DNA of 64,000 nt from Virgibacillus_F necropolis_A (GCF_044793635.1 NZ_CP084992.1:2914001-2978000), one strand, 5' to 3'; positions 20,431 through 29,215 are shown, counted from the stretch's first letter. Notes: generated by a model from the sequence alone, not told the origin. Numbers and translations: made by a program.

Positions 20431-20505
20431 GCGGAAGTAGTTCAGTGGTAGAACATCACCTTGCCAAGGTGGGGGTCGCGGGTTCGAATCCCGTCTTCCG
20501 CTCCA
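20431..20505 (+). tRNA. tRNA-Gly (GCC)
   Basis: 75 nt, anticodon loop TTGCCAA, acceptor GCGGAAG / CTTCCGC, CCA encoded; only 4 bp after tRNA-Gln. Confidence 0.97.
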
Positions 20506-20518
20506 TGACTTCTAATAT

Positions 20519-20592
20519 GGCGGCATAGCCAAGTGGTAAGGCACAGGTCTGCAACACCTTTATCACCGGTTCAAATCCGGTTGCCGCCTCCA
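20519..20592 (+). tRNA. tRNA-Cys (GCA)
   Basis: 74 nt, anticodon loop CTGCAAC, acceptor GGCGGCA / TGCCGCC, CCA encoded. Confidence 0.97.
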
Positions 20593-20612
20593 ATATTATA
20601 CTTTATAATTAT

Positions 20613-20695
20613 GCCAGTGTGGCGGAATTGGCAGACGCGCATGACTCAAAATCATGTTCCTTCTGGGAGTGCCGGTTCGATCCCGGCCACTGGTA
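20613..20695 (+). tRNA. tRNA-Leu (CAA), 3' CCA not encoded
   Basis: 83 nt with long variable arm, anticodon loop CTCAAAA, acceptor GCCAGTG / CACTGGT (one G-T pair). Discriminator A is followed by TCG instead of CCA. Last tRNA of the cluster. Confidence 0.92.
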
Positions 20696-20720
20696 TCGTA
20701 GAAATGAAAGTAAAACCTAT

Positions 20721-20761
20721 AAAGTCAATGCTTTGTTACAATCAAAGCATTGACTTTTTTT
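20721..20761 (+). terminator. terminator of the rRNA-tRNA transcript
   Basis: AAAGTCAATGCTTT / AAAGCATTGACTTT with a short loop, followed by TTTTTT. Ends the whole 6.5-kb stable-RNA operon. Confidence 0.93.
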
Positions 20762-20764
20762 GCA

Positions 20765-20967
20765 AGTAAAGAATGTATAAAATAGTAACATTGATTATTT
20801 TGGTCACCATGTAGGGCCACGTCCAGCTCCAGCGCCCAGCGACTATTGGATTTCCTTTACCTCCTTACGATAAGTCAACATCGGTTCGCTTACGCTTACC
20901 GTGTTTCCTTTATCTCATACGGTTCAGTCCAATCCATACGTCGCTTAACGGGCGCTTGCGCTTTTGT
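20765..20967 (+). repeat. modular intergenic repeat (copy B2)
   Basis: Same ends as the copy at 9031-9284 (AGTAAAGAATGTATAAAATA ... GGGCGCTTGCGCTTTT), but without the double-hairpin cassette; instead GTTCGCTTACGCTTACC links the two conserved blocks. With the terminator it fills most of the 400-bp gap before the next gene. Confidence 0.75.
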
Positions 20968-21096
20968 TCTTTTGTGGAGGTCCAAACCTTGAACGTAAAA
21001 TTACCGAAATGAACTAGCCTAAAATAGTATTCCCACTTGCATATTTAAACAACATCCTGCAATATAAATGTATTGTGATTAGAAAGAAGGATGCAT

Positions 21097-21735
21097 ATGC
21101 ATTATGTTTTACGTTGGGCGTTTTTTGTTATTGGATTAATGTTTTTCAGCCTTGGTATCTCAATAACAATTAATGTACAACATTTAGGTATTCATCCATG
21201 GGACGTACTCAATGTGGGCCTATTTGAAAAATATGGGTTTACTATTGGAACATGGAATATTGCATGTGGGATCTTTTTAGTGGTAGTATCCTACATTCTT
21301 GATAAGCGCTATATTAAGTTAGGTACATTTATAAATGCGTTACTTGTGGGTTTATTTGTCGATTTATTTCTATGGTTGGATTTTTTACCAAATGCATCAC
21401 ATACATGGATAGATATAGTAATACTTTTAACAGGTATAGTACTTATGGGATTTGGCGGGGGAACGTATAATGCGGCAGGTGTTGGTTCAGGGCCACGCGA
21501 TGGCTTTATGCTGTCCATATCTGACAAAACTGGAGCTCCTATACGGCGAGTAAGGATTATCACTGAAACTAGTGTACTAGTTATTGGTTTACTATTAGGT
21601 GGACCTGTGTTTATTTTCACTTTTCTATTCACGTTTATTCAAAGCCCGTTATTCCAGTATTTCTATTTGAAAATAAGTACACTTATTAATTTCTTGGAAA
21701 AGCAGGATATAAAAAGTCAAAATCGATCTGCATAG
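21097..21735 (+). CDS. YczE/YyaS/YitT-family membrane protein
   Basis: Integral membrane protein of 212 aa with about five helices. The motifs GISITINVQHLGIHPWDVLN near the N-terminus and GGGTYNAAGVGSGPRDGFML in the middle are those of the YczE family. In B. subtilis YczE is needed for surfactin-type lipopeptide synthetase function by an unknown route; no synthetase is encoded here. Two ATGs stand 6 bp apart; the one at 21097 has the better spacing from AAGAAGG. Single gene with its own terminator. Confidence 0.85.
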   Translation: MHYVLRWAFFVIGLMFFSLGISITINVQHLGIHPWDVLNVGLFEKYGFTIGTWNIACGIFLVVVSYILDKRYIKLGTFINALLVGLFVDLFLWLDFLPNASHTWIDIVILLTGIVLMGFGGGTYNAAGVGSGPRDGFMLSISDKTGAPIRRVRIITETSVLVIGLLLGGPVFIFTFLFTFIQSPLFQYFYLKISTLINFLEKQDIKSQNRSA

Positions 21736-21749
21736 AATAAGTAAATCTG

Positions 21750-21790
21750 AAAAATCCGGGATAGCTTTCTAGTAGCTATCCCGGATTTTT
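21750..21790 (+). terminator. terminator after the YczE-like gene
   Basis: AAAAATCCGGGATAGCT / AGCTATCCCGGATTTTT, a long perfect stem ending in T. Confidence 0.92.
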
Positions 21791-21960
21791 ACATGGAGTA
21801 GAATAAGTCAGTATAATAGAGTAAATAGGAGTATATGATCAATTAATACGCTTACATGCTGTTTCCTTTACATGACTATATGTGGTATGATACATGGGTT
21901 GTTTGCGGATTAAGCTTTATAGAAAGCTTGAAAAAAATTAAAATAGAAAGAGGCATAGAT

Positions 21961-23421
21961 TTGAATATAGAACAATTAAAGAAGGAATGGTTTGGGAACG
22001 TCAAAGGAGACATCCTTTCTGGTATGGTAGTTGCTATGGCACTCATTCCAGAAGCGATAGCATTCTCCATTATCGCTGGTGTTGACCCAATGGTAGGTTT
22101 ATATGCTTCGTTTTGTATCGCGATTGTTATATCCATAGTAGGTGGTCGTCCTGCAATGATCTCGGCAGCCACCGGTGCAATGGCGTTATTGATGGTAACA
22201 CTTATTGCGGAACACGGATTACAGTATTTATTGGCAGCTACGATTTTAACAGGTGTTATTCAAATATTGTTTGGTGTGTTTAAGTTAGCAAGGGTTATGA
22301 AATTCGTACCACGTTCGGTGATGGTAGGTTTCGTCAATGCATTAGCTATTTTGATTTTTATGGCACAACTACAACATTTTGTTGGAGAAACATGGGTTAT
22401 GTATGCGCTCGTTGCGCTAACTCTAGTAATCATTTATTTGTTTCCTAGAATCACAAAAGCAGTTCCGTCAACACTAGTTGCAATAATTATTATTACGTTA
22501 ATCACAGTATTTGGCGGATTAGATATTAAAACGGTAGGAGATTTAGGTAATCTATCATCACAATTACCAGTATTTCTACTTCCATCAATCCCGTTAACAT
22601 TTGAAACGTTTATGATTATTTTTCCATATTCATTTGCACTTGCGATTGTAGGTTTACTAGAAACGCTTTTAACTTCAAGTATTGTTGACGATATGACAGA
22701 TACTGAAGGGGATAAGAATAGAGAAAGTCGCGGTCAAGGGATTGCGAATGTTGTAGCGGGTTGCTTCGGAGGTATGGCTGGCTGTGCGATGATTGGTCAA
22801 TCCGTCATTAATGTTAAGTCTGGTGGAAGAGGTAGGTTATCCACCTTTGTTGCTGGAGCATTTTTAATGTTTTTGATTATCGTATTGGGAAGTGTTGTTG
22901 TGCAAATTCCGATGGCAGTGTTAGTTGGGGTTATGTTTATGGTTTCAATCGGTACGTTTGATTGGTCATCACTTAGGAACTTGCATAAGTTGCCTAGAAC
23001 AGATGCGGTAGTTATGGTGGCTACTGTAAGCATTGTATTATATACACATGACTTATCACAAGGTGTTCTTGCTGGCGTATTATTAAGTGCAATCTTTTTT
23101 GCAGCAAAAATTTCCAAGGTGAAAGTAACAGATGAATTAGTTTCTGATGGGGCAAAACGTATTTACTATGTGAATGGTCAATTATTTTTTGCATCAGTAA
23201 CTGATTTTCCAAAGAAATTTAACTATCATGATATAGTAAAAGAAGTAGAAATTAATTTGACCCATGCGCATCTATGGGATGACTCCGCTATTGGGGCATT
23301 AGATAAAATTGAAATGAAATTCGAACAACAAGGAATTCACGTAACCTATTCAGGCTTAAATGAAGATAGTAAGCAACTCAAAAATCAAATTGGTGGTTTA
23401 TCAAAGGCTTCTGGACACTAA
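21961..23421 (+). CDS. SulP-family anion transporter with C-terminal STAS domain
   Basis: Inner membrane transporter of 486 aa, about 11-12 hydrophobic helices followed by a soluble STAS domain (about 385-480). The SulP signature is seen in the first helices (GDILSGMVVAMALIPEAIAF, then GLYASF and GGRPAMISAATGAMALL). Substrate may be sulfate or bicarbonate; sequence alone does not say. The frame is open 35 codons further upstream, but the extra stretch is not family-like; TTG at 21961 has AGAGG upstream and gives the usual N-terminus. A UspA gene follows after 24 bp, a pairing that often goes with SulP proteins in Bacilli. Confidence 0.9.
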   Translation: MNIEQLKKEWFGNVKGDILSGMVVAMALIPEAIAFSIIAGVDPMVGLYASFCIAIVISIVGGRPAMISAATGAMALLMVTLIAEHGLQYLLAATILTGVIQILFGVFKLARVMKFVPRSVMVGFVNALAILIFMAQLQHFVGETWVMYALVALTLVIIYLFPRITKAVPSTLVAIIIITLITVFGGLDIKTVGDLGNLSSQLPVFLLPSIPLTFETFMIIFPYSFALAIVGLLETLLTSSIVDDMTDTEGDKNRESRGQGIANVVAGCFGGMAGCAMIGQSVINVKSGGRGRLSTFVAGAFLMFLIIVLGSVVVQIPMAVLVGVMFMVSIGTFDWSSLRNLHKLPRTDAVVMVATVSIVLYTHDLSQGVLAGVLLSAIFFAAKISKVKVTDELVSDGAKRIYYVNGQLFFASVTDFPKKFNYHDIVKEVEINLTHAHLWDDSAIGALDKIEMKFEQQGIHVTYSGLNEDSKQLKNQIGGLSKASGH

Positions 23422-23445
23422 TATACTTTGGGAGAGGTGTAGCTT

Positions 23446-23862
23446 TTGTTTAAAAACATCTTACTGGCGACAGATGGTTCTGAACACGCTTTACGGTCAA
23501 CGAATCATGCAATTGAACTTGCTCAAAAGTTTGAGGGTACGATTAAAGTGATATACGTTGTAGACGGGCAAACATCGAAATCAGATATACTACACCATGC
23601 TGATAAACATGAGATTGAAAAAAGTCGTAGAGAAAAAATCCATCCTGTAGAGGAATTACTTCATCGATCAGGAGTTGTATACGATGTTGAAGTGCTTCAC
23701 GGTGAAGCAGGTCCTACTATCGTGGCATTCGCGAATGAAGGCGAATATGATTGTGTCGTGATTGGAAGTAGAGGACTTAATAATCTACAAACATTTATCT
23801 TGGGCAGTGTAAGCCATAAAGTAGCAAAACGTGTTAATTGTCCTGTATTAATTATAAAATAG
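23446..23862 (+). CDS. universal stress protein, UspA family
   Basis: Cytoplasmic 138-aa UspA domain protein. N-terminal NILLATDGSEHALRS and C-terminal VIGSRGLNNLQTFILGSVSH (the G-2x-G-9x-GS ATP-binding motif) show the ATP-binding class. TTG start after GGGAGAGGTG. Follows the SulP transporter in one probable operon, so it may modulate the transporter or report the energy state; that is inference. Confidence 0.92.
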   Translation: MFKNILLATDGSEHALRSTNHAIELAQKFEGTIKVIYVVDGQTSKSDILHHADKHEIEKSRREKIHPVEELLHRSGVVYDVEVLHGEAGPTIVAFANEGEYDCVVIGSRGLNNLQTFILGSVSHKVAKRVNCPVLIIK

Positions 23863-23864
23863 AT

Positions 23865-23903
23865 AAAACCCGAAATGGCAATGAGCCATTTCGGGTTTTA
23901 TTT
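23865..23903. terminator. bidirectional terminator between uspA and the oxidase gene
   Basis: AAAACCCGAAATGGC / GCCATTTCGGGTTTT; T-runs on both sides serve the two convergent genes. Confidence 0.9.
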
Positions 23904-25013
23904 TAATGCTTGTGAAACGGAATAATCTTCTAAATTTATATCTGTTGATTGATTGAGGGCAATATTTGCAAGCTGTTTACCAATATACGGTCCCATTGTA
24001 AGTCCGGAGGCGCCTAACCCGTTACCAACAATCAGCCCTTTATAGCCTGGTATCGGTCCAAAAACAGGCAGGAACCCTGGTGTGAATGGTCGGAATCCAA
24101 CTCGGGTTTCTAACAGTGTGCTTTGTGATAAAGCAGGTGTGATGTCAAGTGCTTTTGATAGAATCTCGTGAACACCACCTGCTGTTACTCGAGTATCGAA
24201 CCCTGCATTATCTTCATGTGTCGCACCGAGAACAATCCGGTTATCTGCCAGTGTTAACATATATTGATTCGTTGGCGGCATAATGACCGGCCAATGGGAT
24301 GAATTGATATGTGGTAGCTGCACATGCATCAGCTGTGCTTTTTGGCTTGTAACTTCCATATTAATTCCAATAGGCTTCAATAGTTCTGGCATCCAGACCC
24401 CGTTTGTGGCGATAAAGGTATCTGCAGTTATTTTTTCGCCAGCAACTTGTACCCCTGTAATTGTATTTCCATGTTGAATAATAGATGCGTCCCCTTGCAG
24501 AATAGTTGCTCCATGCTTTTTTGCGCCATTTATTAAAGCTTTACACAGTTTTCGTCCATCAACTCTAGCTGCACCACTAACATGAACAGCTTGATAATCA
24601 TCATTCAAAAGTGGAAACAGTTCCTTAGCCTGACCATGGTCAAGTAATGTTATGTCACCAATTTCAGGAGCATCTATACGTCTTTTCAATGCTCTTTTTT
24701 CCATTGCTTCTAATTTTTCAGTGGATGTATGGATGCTTAATGCACCAACGCGATCGTAGCCTGTATCATTTTCACTATCCTTCTTCAAGGATTCAATCAA
24801 TTCAGGATAGATTCCGGCACCGCCCTTTGCTAATTGGTACCACTTTTGATTTCTTCGTTGTGATAGCCAAGGGCAAATAATACCAGCAGCTGCCTCAGTA
24901 GCTTTTCCTGAATCCTTTCGATCAATCATTATAACTTCAGCACTACTTTTAGCTAGATGGTAAGCAGTAGATGCCCCTAATATTCCGCCACCAATTATGA
25001 CTACTTTTTTCAT
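23898..25013 (-). CDS. FAD-dependent amino-acid oxidase/dehydrogenase (DadA/GlyOx-like)
   Basis: Flavoprotein of 371 aa in the DAO family, which oxidises the C-N bond of D-amino acids, glycine or sarcosine. N-terminal dinucleotide fold KKVVIIGGGILGASTAYHLA with GxGxxG, then GKATEAAAGIICPW; C-terminal FAD contact GLIVGNGLGASGLTMGPYIG. The substrate is not clear: it is shorter than DadA and there is no alanine racemase or thiazole (thiO) context. Convergent with the SulP-uspA pair and transcribed alone. Confidence 0.88.
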   Translation of the reverse strand: MKKVVIIGGGILGASTAYHLAKSSAEVIMIDRKDSGKATEAAAGIICPWLSQRRNQKWYQLAKGGAGIYPELIESLKKDSENDTGYDRVGALSIHTSTEKLEAMEKRALKRRIDAPEIGDITLLDHGQAKELFPLLNDDYQAVHVSGAARVDGRKLCKALINGAKKHGATILQGDASIIQHGNTITGVQVAGEKITADTFIATNGVWMPELLKPIGINMEVTSQKAQLMHVQLPHINSSHWPVIMPPTNQYMLTLADNRIVLGATHEDNAGFDTRVTAGGVHEILSKALDITPALSQSTLLETRVGFRPFTPGFLPVFGPIPGYKGLIVGNGLGASGLTMGPYIGKQLANIALNQSTDINLEDYSVSQALK

Positions 25014-25101
25014 AGTAAAAATTCCTTTTCTTGTTTATTCTAATATAACTATAACGTTTTTAGTTAATTGTGTCATAATAAAAACAAGGAGGCATGGTCA
25101 T

Positions 25102-25614
25102 ATGTATGAAAATATCATAGCAAAAATATTATTCATTATTGGAATTGCTCAGATCACTGTTGGTATATTGGGCGGAATCCTGTGTGCAATTCAAGTATCT
25201 GACTATGTAGATACATTTAGCTGGGGCATATTTTTTGCATGGTCAATTGGCGGCATAACGATAGGAATGCTGTTTATTGGCTTTGCAGAAAACATTCAAT
25301 TATTGCAACGAATAAATTCGAAAATGAATGTGGAAGAATTAGATCAAGAAGAAGAGTTGGTGGAAGCAATACCTACTGATCCAAACGATTGGTTTTTACC
25401 AGGGGAAGACCGTGAGAAAATTGAACAGTACTATCAAAATGAAACAATCATTGATATTACACCATCAAATGAAGAGGGTTATTGTGTTGTGAAATTAGAA
25501 TACGGATCAAATGAATTTGTTCGAGTTATCGATATTCATGGTTTTGGGGTACGTGAAGTTCAGGATGAAGAAATAAGAAGTTCCATTATTACATGGTATA
25601 ACAACCAGCCCTGA
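25102..25614 (+). CDS. hypothetical membrane-anchored protein (170 aa)
   Basis: Two N-terminal membrane helices (about residues 5-30 and 40-62, the second ending in GMLFIGFAENIQLLQRI) followed by an acidic linker and a small soluble C-terminal domain with ILDITPS-like and VVKLEYGSNEFVRVIDIHGF segments. I do not recognise the family. Start at 25102 is supported by AAGGAGGCA; the frame is open further upstream without a ribosome binding site and overlaps the divergent oxidase gene start. Stands between the oxidase and ppaC. Confidence 0.75.
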   Translation: MYENIIAKILFIIGIAQITVGILGGILCAIQVSDYVDTFSWGIFFAWSIGGITIGMLFIGFAENIQLLQRINSKMNVEELDQEEELVEAIPTDPNDWFLPGEDREKIEQYYQNETIIDITPSNEEGYCVVKLEYGSNEFVRVIDIHGFGVREVQDEEIRSSIITWYNNQP

Positions 25615-25759
25615 TCCTTGTAGAAAATTGTTATTGTCCAATTCCTTCTTTTATTCCGTTTTAAACAGCAGGGCAATTTTTCTTTTGCAATTCGTGTCGA
25701 AAATTGATATAAATAGGAAGGATATTAAATTTATTTATAATGGATAGGGGAGAGGTACG

Positions 25760-26686
25760 ATGGCTAAAACATTTATTTTTGGACACAAAAATCCAGATAC
25801 AGATACAATCACTGCAGCACTTGCAGCATCAAATTTGAAAAATAAACTTGGACAAGATACAGAAGCTGTTCGTCTTGGTGAGGTTAATAAAGAAACGCAA
25901 TACGCATTGGACCATTTTAAAGTGGAACAACCACAATTAATTGAGCATGTTCCTTCAGATGTTGAAGACGTAATTTTAGTTGACCATAATGAATTCCAAC
26001 AAAGTGTTGATAATATCAAGGATGTAAGAATCGTGGAAGTAATTGATCATCACAGAATTGCTAACTTCGAAACAATAGAGCCACTTTATTTTCGTGTAGA
26101 GCCTGTTGGATGTACAGCAACAATTTTAAAGAAAATGTACGAAGAAAATAATGTGGAAATCACAAAAGAAATCGCGGGATTATTGGTTTCAGCAATTATT
26201 TCTGATTCATTATTGTTGAAATCCCCGACATGCACACAGGAAGATGTAGATGCAGCGCATGCGTTAGCAGAAATTGCTGGCATTAATTTGGAAGAGTATG
26301 GGCTTGCAATGCTACAAGCTGGGGCAGACCTAAGTGATAAGTCAATCACAGATTTAATTACAATGGATGCAAAAGAATTCGAAATGAATGGATCTAAAGT
26401 TGAAATCGCGCAAGTAAATGCAGTTGACACTAGTAAAGTGTTAGAACTTCAAACGGAATTAGAAAATGAAATCAATGCTACCGTTGCAGATAAAAAGTTG
26501 GATCTATTCTTGTTTGTTGTGACTGATATACTAAACAACGATTCAGAAGTAATCGCACTCGGTCAAGCTAAAGCTAACGTGGAAAAAGCATTTGACGTAA
26601 AACTTGAAAATAATCGTGCAATATTAAAAGGTGTAGTTTCACGTAAGAAGCAAATCGTTACTAATTTGACAGACACATTTATGTAA
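25760..26686 (+). CDS. ppaC: manganese-dependent inorganic pyrophosphatase
   Basis: Family II pyrophosphatase (308 aa, the normal length) that hydrolyses PPi in the cytoplasm and needs Mn2+. DHH-family motifs in order: GHKNPDTDT (His and two Asp metal ligands), VDHNEF, VIDHHRIANFET (the DHH motif), SDSLLLKSPTCT, and the C-terminal DHHA2 phosphate-binding VVSRKKQIV. No CBS insert, so not the regulated type. Good ribosome binding site (GGGGAGAGG). Its own terminator follows. Confidence 0.96.
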   Translation: MAKTFIFGHKNPDTDTITAALAASNLKNKLGQDTEAVRLGEVNKETQYALDHFKVEQPQLIEHVPSDVEDVILVDHNEFQQSVDNIKDVRIVEVIDHHRIANFETIEPLYFRVEPVGCTATILKKMYEENNVEITKEIAGLLVSAIISDSLLLKSPTCTQEDVDAAHALAEIAGINLEEYGLAMLQAGADLSDKSITDLITMDAKEFEMNGSKVEIAQVNAVDTSKVLELQTELENEINATVADKKLDLFLFVVTDILNNDSEVIALGQAKANVEKAFDVKLENNRAILKGVVSRKKQIVTNLTDTFM

Positions 26687-26720
26687 GTTAAAAAGTTTTC
26701 TTGTATCAATTGAAAAAGGA

Positions 26721-26767
26721 AAATGACCATCAAATTTTTGTGTGAAAATTTGATGGTCATTTTTTTG
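26721..26767 (+). terminator. terminator of ppaC
   Basis: AAATGACCATCAAATTTT / AAAATTTGATGGTCATTT with a short loop and a run of T. Confidence 0.93.
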
Positions 26768-26837
26768 ATTAAAGAATTTTTGTGAATATATGATTCTAAT
26801 GTAGAATGGCTACGGTAAACATAGCCATGTTGGTTTC

Positions 26838-27464
26838 TTATATTTCTTTTGATGATACTGGTAAAAATAGCTTAACTCCTCGTTTATTAAACGGCAGCAG
26901 TTTACTATCTGCAATCAAATGACTCATGTATCCAGCGAGGCAGGTGTAGTAAATGCCTTCTATCCCAAGAGACACTTCTAATTTGGAGGCGATGATTCCG
27001 AAGAAAATAACCCCTACTATCGAATGGGTGTAGCTGCGGTGAGAAACAAAAGATGCTATTAAAATATATATCCCGAGTAATATAAACCAGGTTTCTTGTA
27101 GGGAGAGACCTCCCGCTAATATACCGACTCCTGTGATGCTTAACATATGCTTTTGTTTAATCGACGACGATAGGACAATCATCCCCAATCCGATTCCTAT
27201 ACCAATGTATTTCTCGCTATTCGCTCCCTCATAAAAACTATAAAAGACCATCAGAATTCCAATCAACTGAGCAACTTTCTGAATCATTTTATGCGATAAG
27301 GTGATTTTCCCACGAAGCTCCCCATCAATATCGAGGTCGGGGATTAATCCTGAAACACTTCCTAATCCAACTAGAAATAGAGTCGTAGAAGGGGTGGTAT
27401 GAAACGTGTTCGCAACGATAAACCCTGTTGCTGCTCCTATTGCCGCATGTGCTGTACCATTCAC
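26838..27464 (-). CDS. YdjM-like membrane-bound hydrolase (LexA-binding/inner membrane metal-dependent hydrolase family)
   Basis: Integral membrane protein of 208 aa. Family signatures: N-terminal MNGTAHAAIGAATGF (His), GSVSGLIPDLDID (Asp pair), HRSYTHSIVGV in the central helix and YMSHLIADSKLLPF near the C-terminus; the conserved His/Asp residues form the putative metal site. Five or six helices. Substrate unknown; relatives in other bacteria are sometimes SOS-induced, but I see no LexA box here. GAGGTG lies upstream of the ATG. Confidence 0.85.
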   Translation of the reverse strand: MNGTAHAAIGAATGFIVANTFHTTPSTTLFLVGLGSVSGLIPDLDIDGELRGKITLSHKMIQKVAQLIGILMVFYSFYEGANSEKYIGIGIGLGMIVLSSSIKQKHMLSITGVGILAGGLSLQETWFILLGIYILIASFVSHRSYTHSIVGVIFFGIIASKLEVSLGIEGIYYTCLAGYMSHLIADSKLLPFNKRGVKLFLPVSSKEI

Positions 27465-27681
27465 TTTTCATTTCACCTCTTTGTCCGTAATTTCAAAACC
27501 ACACTCTATTCTACAACAAAATGTTGATGATAAAAATATGCAAGTGTATATAGATGAAAATGTTTTTTAATCATAATATAGTTAACGAAGGATATATAAA
27601 GTAAAACTTTTGGTATAACCGTATCTTTTATACATCGTTTTTCGTTTAGTTAAGTGAAGGTGAAAATAGAGGAGGGAAAAC

Positions 27682-28500
27682 ATGCGGCCGCTTGTTAAAA
27701 GCACTCCCATTGATATTGAAATGAATAAGGAATTTGAGAATCTTATTCAGCCTTATATGCATGATTTACGAAATTATTGCGCTTCGCTGTCAAAATCTAC
27801 ATGGGACGGCGATGATTTAATGCAAGAGACGCTGGAAAAGGCGTATAATGATTGGTTAAAAAAGCAGAAACCAATTGCCAAAGCTTTTTTGTTTCGCATT
27901 GCTTCTAATACGCGGATTGATGGCTACCGTAAACGAAAACTAGCAGAAGTAATGAATCCGGATTTATCTGATTTCAAGCAGGAAGAGAACGTATTGTCGG
28001 ATGCAACAATTAAGGTGATGGAGGTTATGCTGCGTGAACTAACGCCAAAACAGCGAACTACAGTGATGCTTACTGAAGCGTTTGGTTACACCGCTAAAGA
28101 AATTTCGCTCATGATCGATTCCAGTGAAGGTGCTGTTAAAGCAGCACTCCATCGTGCAAGGAAAAGGTTGAGACCAATCACCTATGATAGTCCGATTTTC
28201 TATCCGGAAGAAGAGAAGACATTGACTTATGTGACTGCATTGCACAATGGAGATCCATCCACCATTGTTCGTCTGTATCAAAATGAAATGATTGAGCCGC
28301 GAATGGCGGGACTGCGTTCTCTAAGTTCTAATCCGTGTTCTGTGGTTCAGCCTATTGCTGGTAGTGGCTTGACCTATATTCTGGTCACGATTTCAATGAA
28401 AAAAGGACGAACATTGTTCATTCCTTTTTATCAGGTAGAAATAGCCACTTTGTTATCACGATTAGAAGAGCTTGAGAGCGATAGTTCCGTTGCGGCATAG
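27682..28500 (+). CDS. ECF-like RNA polymerase sigma factor with C-terminal extension
   Basis: Sigma-70 family factor of 272 aa. Region 2 (about 17-87) has DDLMQETLEKAYNDW and FLFRIASNTRIDGYRKRK; region 4 (about 107-164) has ELTPKQRTTVMLTEAFGYTA and EGAVKAALHRARKRLR (helix-turn-helix). No region 3, as in ECF factors. Unusually it continues for about 108 residues beyond region 4 with a small mixed domain (YVTALHNGDPSTIVRLYQNE ... FIPFYQVEIATLLSRLEEL). No anti-sigma gene is adjacent; instead a ClpP gene starts 14 bp downstream with its own ribosome binding site, suggesting regulated proteolysis. ATG is preceded by GAGGAGGG. Confidence 0.88.
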   Translation: MRPLVKSTPIDIEMNKEFENLIQPYMHDLRNYCASLSKSTWDGDDLMQETLEKAYNDWLKKQKPIAKAFLFRIASNTRIDGYRKRKLAEVMNPDLSDFKQEENVLSDATIKVMEVMLRELTPKQRTTVMLTEAFGYTAKEISLMIDSSEGAVKAALHRARKRLRPITYDSPIFYPEEEKTLTYVTALHNGDPSTIVRLYQNEMIEPRMAGLRSLSSNPCSVVQPIAGSGLTYILVTISMKKGRTLFIPFYQVEIATLLSRLEELESDSSVAA

Positions 28501-28514
28501 GAAGGAGTATTATG

Positions 28515-29090
28515 ATGTCTAATGTTATTCCGTATGTAGTGGAACAAACGAATCGAGGAGAACGTTCATATGATATTTATTCGCGGTTACTAAAGGATCG
28601 AGTTATTTTTCTTGGTTCAGAGATTAATGATGATGTGGCTAACAGCATTGTGGCGCAATTGCTATTTCTTGCAGCGGAAGATGCTGATAAGGATATTTCT
28701 TTATACATTAACAGTCCAGGTGGTTCGACCTCAGCGGGTTTTGCCATCTATGATACGATGCAGTTTATCAAACCTGATGTCCAAACAATTTGTACTGGAA
28801 TGGCTGCTTCTTTCGGCGCGATGCTGCTTGTAGCAGGTGCGAAGGGAAAACGTCTCGCTTTACCAAATAGTGAAGTAATGATTCATCAGCCACTTGGCGG
28901 GGCAAAGGGTCAGGCGAGTGATCTTGAAATCAGCGCCCGGCGTATTATTCGGTTGCGTAGGCATCTGAATGAAATTATTTCTGAACGGACTGGGCAATCC
29001 TTAGAAAGCGTCGAGAAAGATACAGACCGGGATTATTTCATGTCAGCACAAGAAGCGAAGGATTATGGGATTATCGATAAAATTTTATAA
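28515..29090 (+). CDS. clpP: ClpP-family serine protease
   Basis: ATP-dependent Clp protease proteolytic subunit of 191 aa, complete. Catalytic triad visible: S99 in GMAASFG, H124 in MIHQPLGG, D173 in DTDRDYF; also the oxyanion stretch INSPGGS. Two ATGs start the frame (28512 and 28515); the second has better spacing from GGAAGGAG. It follows the sigma factor gene by 14 bp, not the usual housekeeping clpP context, so it may be a second ClpP; whether the genome has another copy cannot be told. It lacks any adjacent Clp ATPase and would need ClpC/ClpX/ClpE from elsewhere. Confidence 0.9.
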   Translation: MSNVIPYVVEQTNRGERSYDIYSRLLKDRVIFLGSEINDDVANSIVAQLLFLAAEDADKDISLYINSPGGSTSAGFAIYDTMQFIKPDVQTICTGMAASFGAMLLVAGAKGKRLALPNSEVMIHQPLGGAKGQASDLEISARRIIRLRRHLNEIISERTGQSLESVEKDTDRDYFMSAQEAKDYGIIDKIL

Positions 29091-29215
29091 GGTAACTTTG
29101 TCAAACTAATTCATAAATGGTAGATCCTTTTGGACGCAGATTATCTGATTCACTGTGGGTGGGAGTAGAATGATACTCTCCCCCCACGTATTGTGAATTT
29201 TATAAACAAACTACT

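Noticed and set aside
19718..20769. Frames of 75-78 codons across the tRNA cluster
   Set aside because: They run through tRNA genes; the recurring NWLRGQDLNLRP-like text is the translation of tRNA arms and is a known false call.
27540..27681. ECF-type autoregulatory promoter before the sigma gene
   Set aside because: A GTAAAACTTTTGGTATAACC stretch followed by CGTAT was considered, but the spacing does not match the usual -35 AAC / -10 CGT arrangement.
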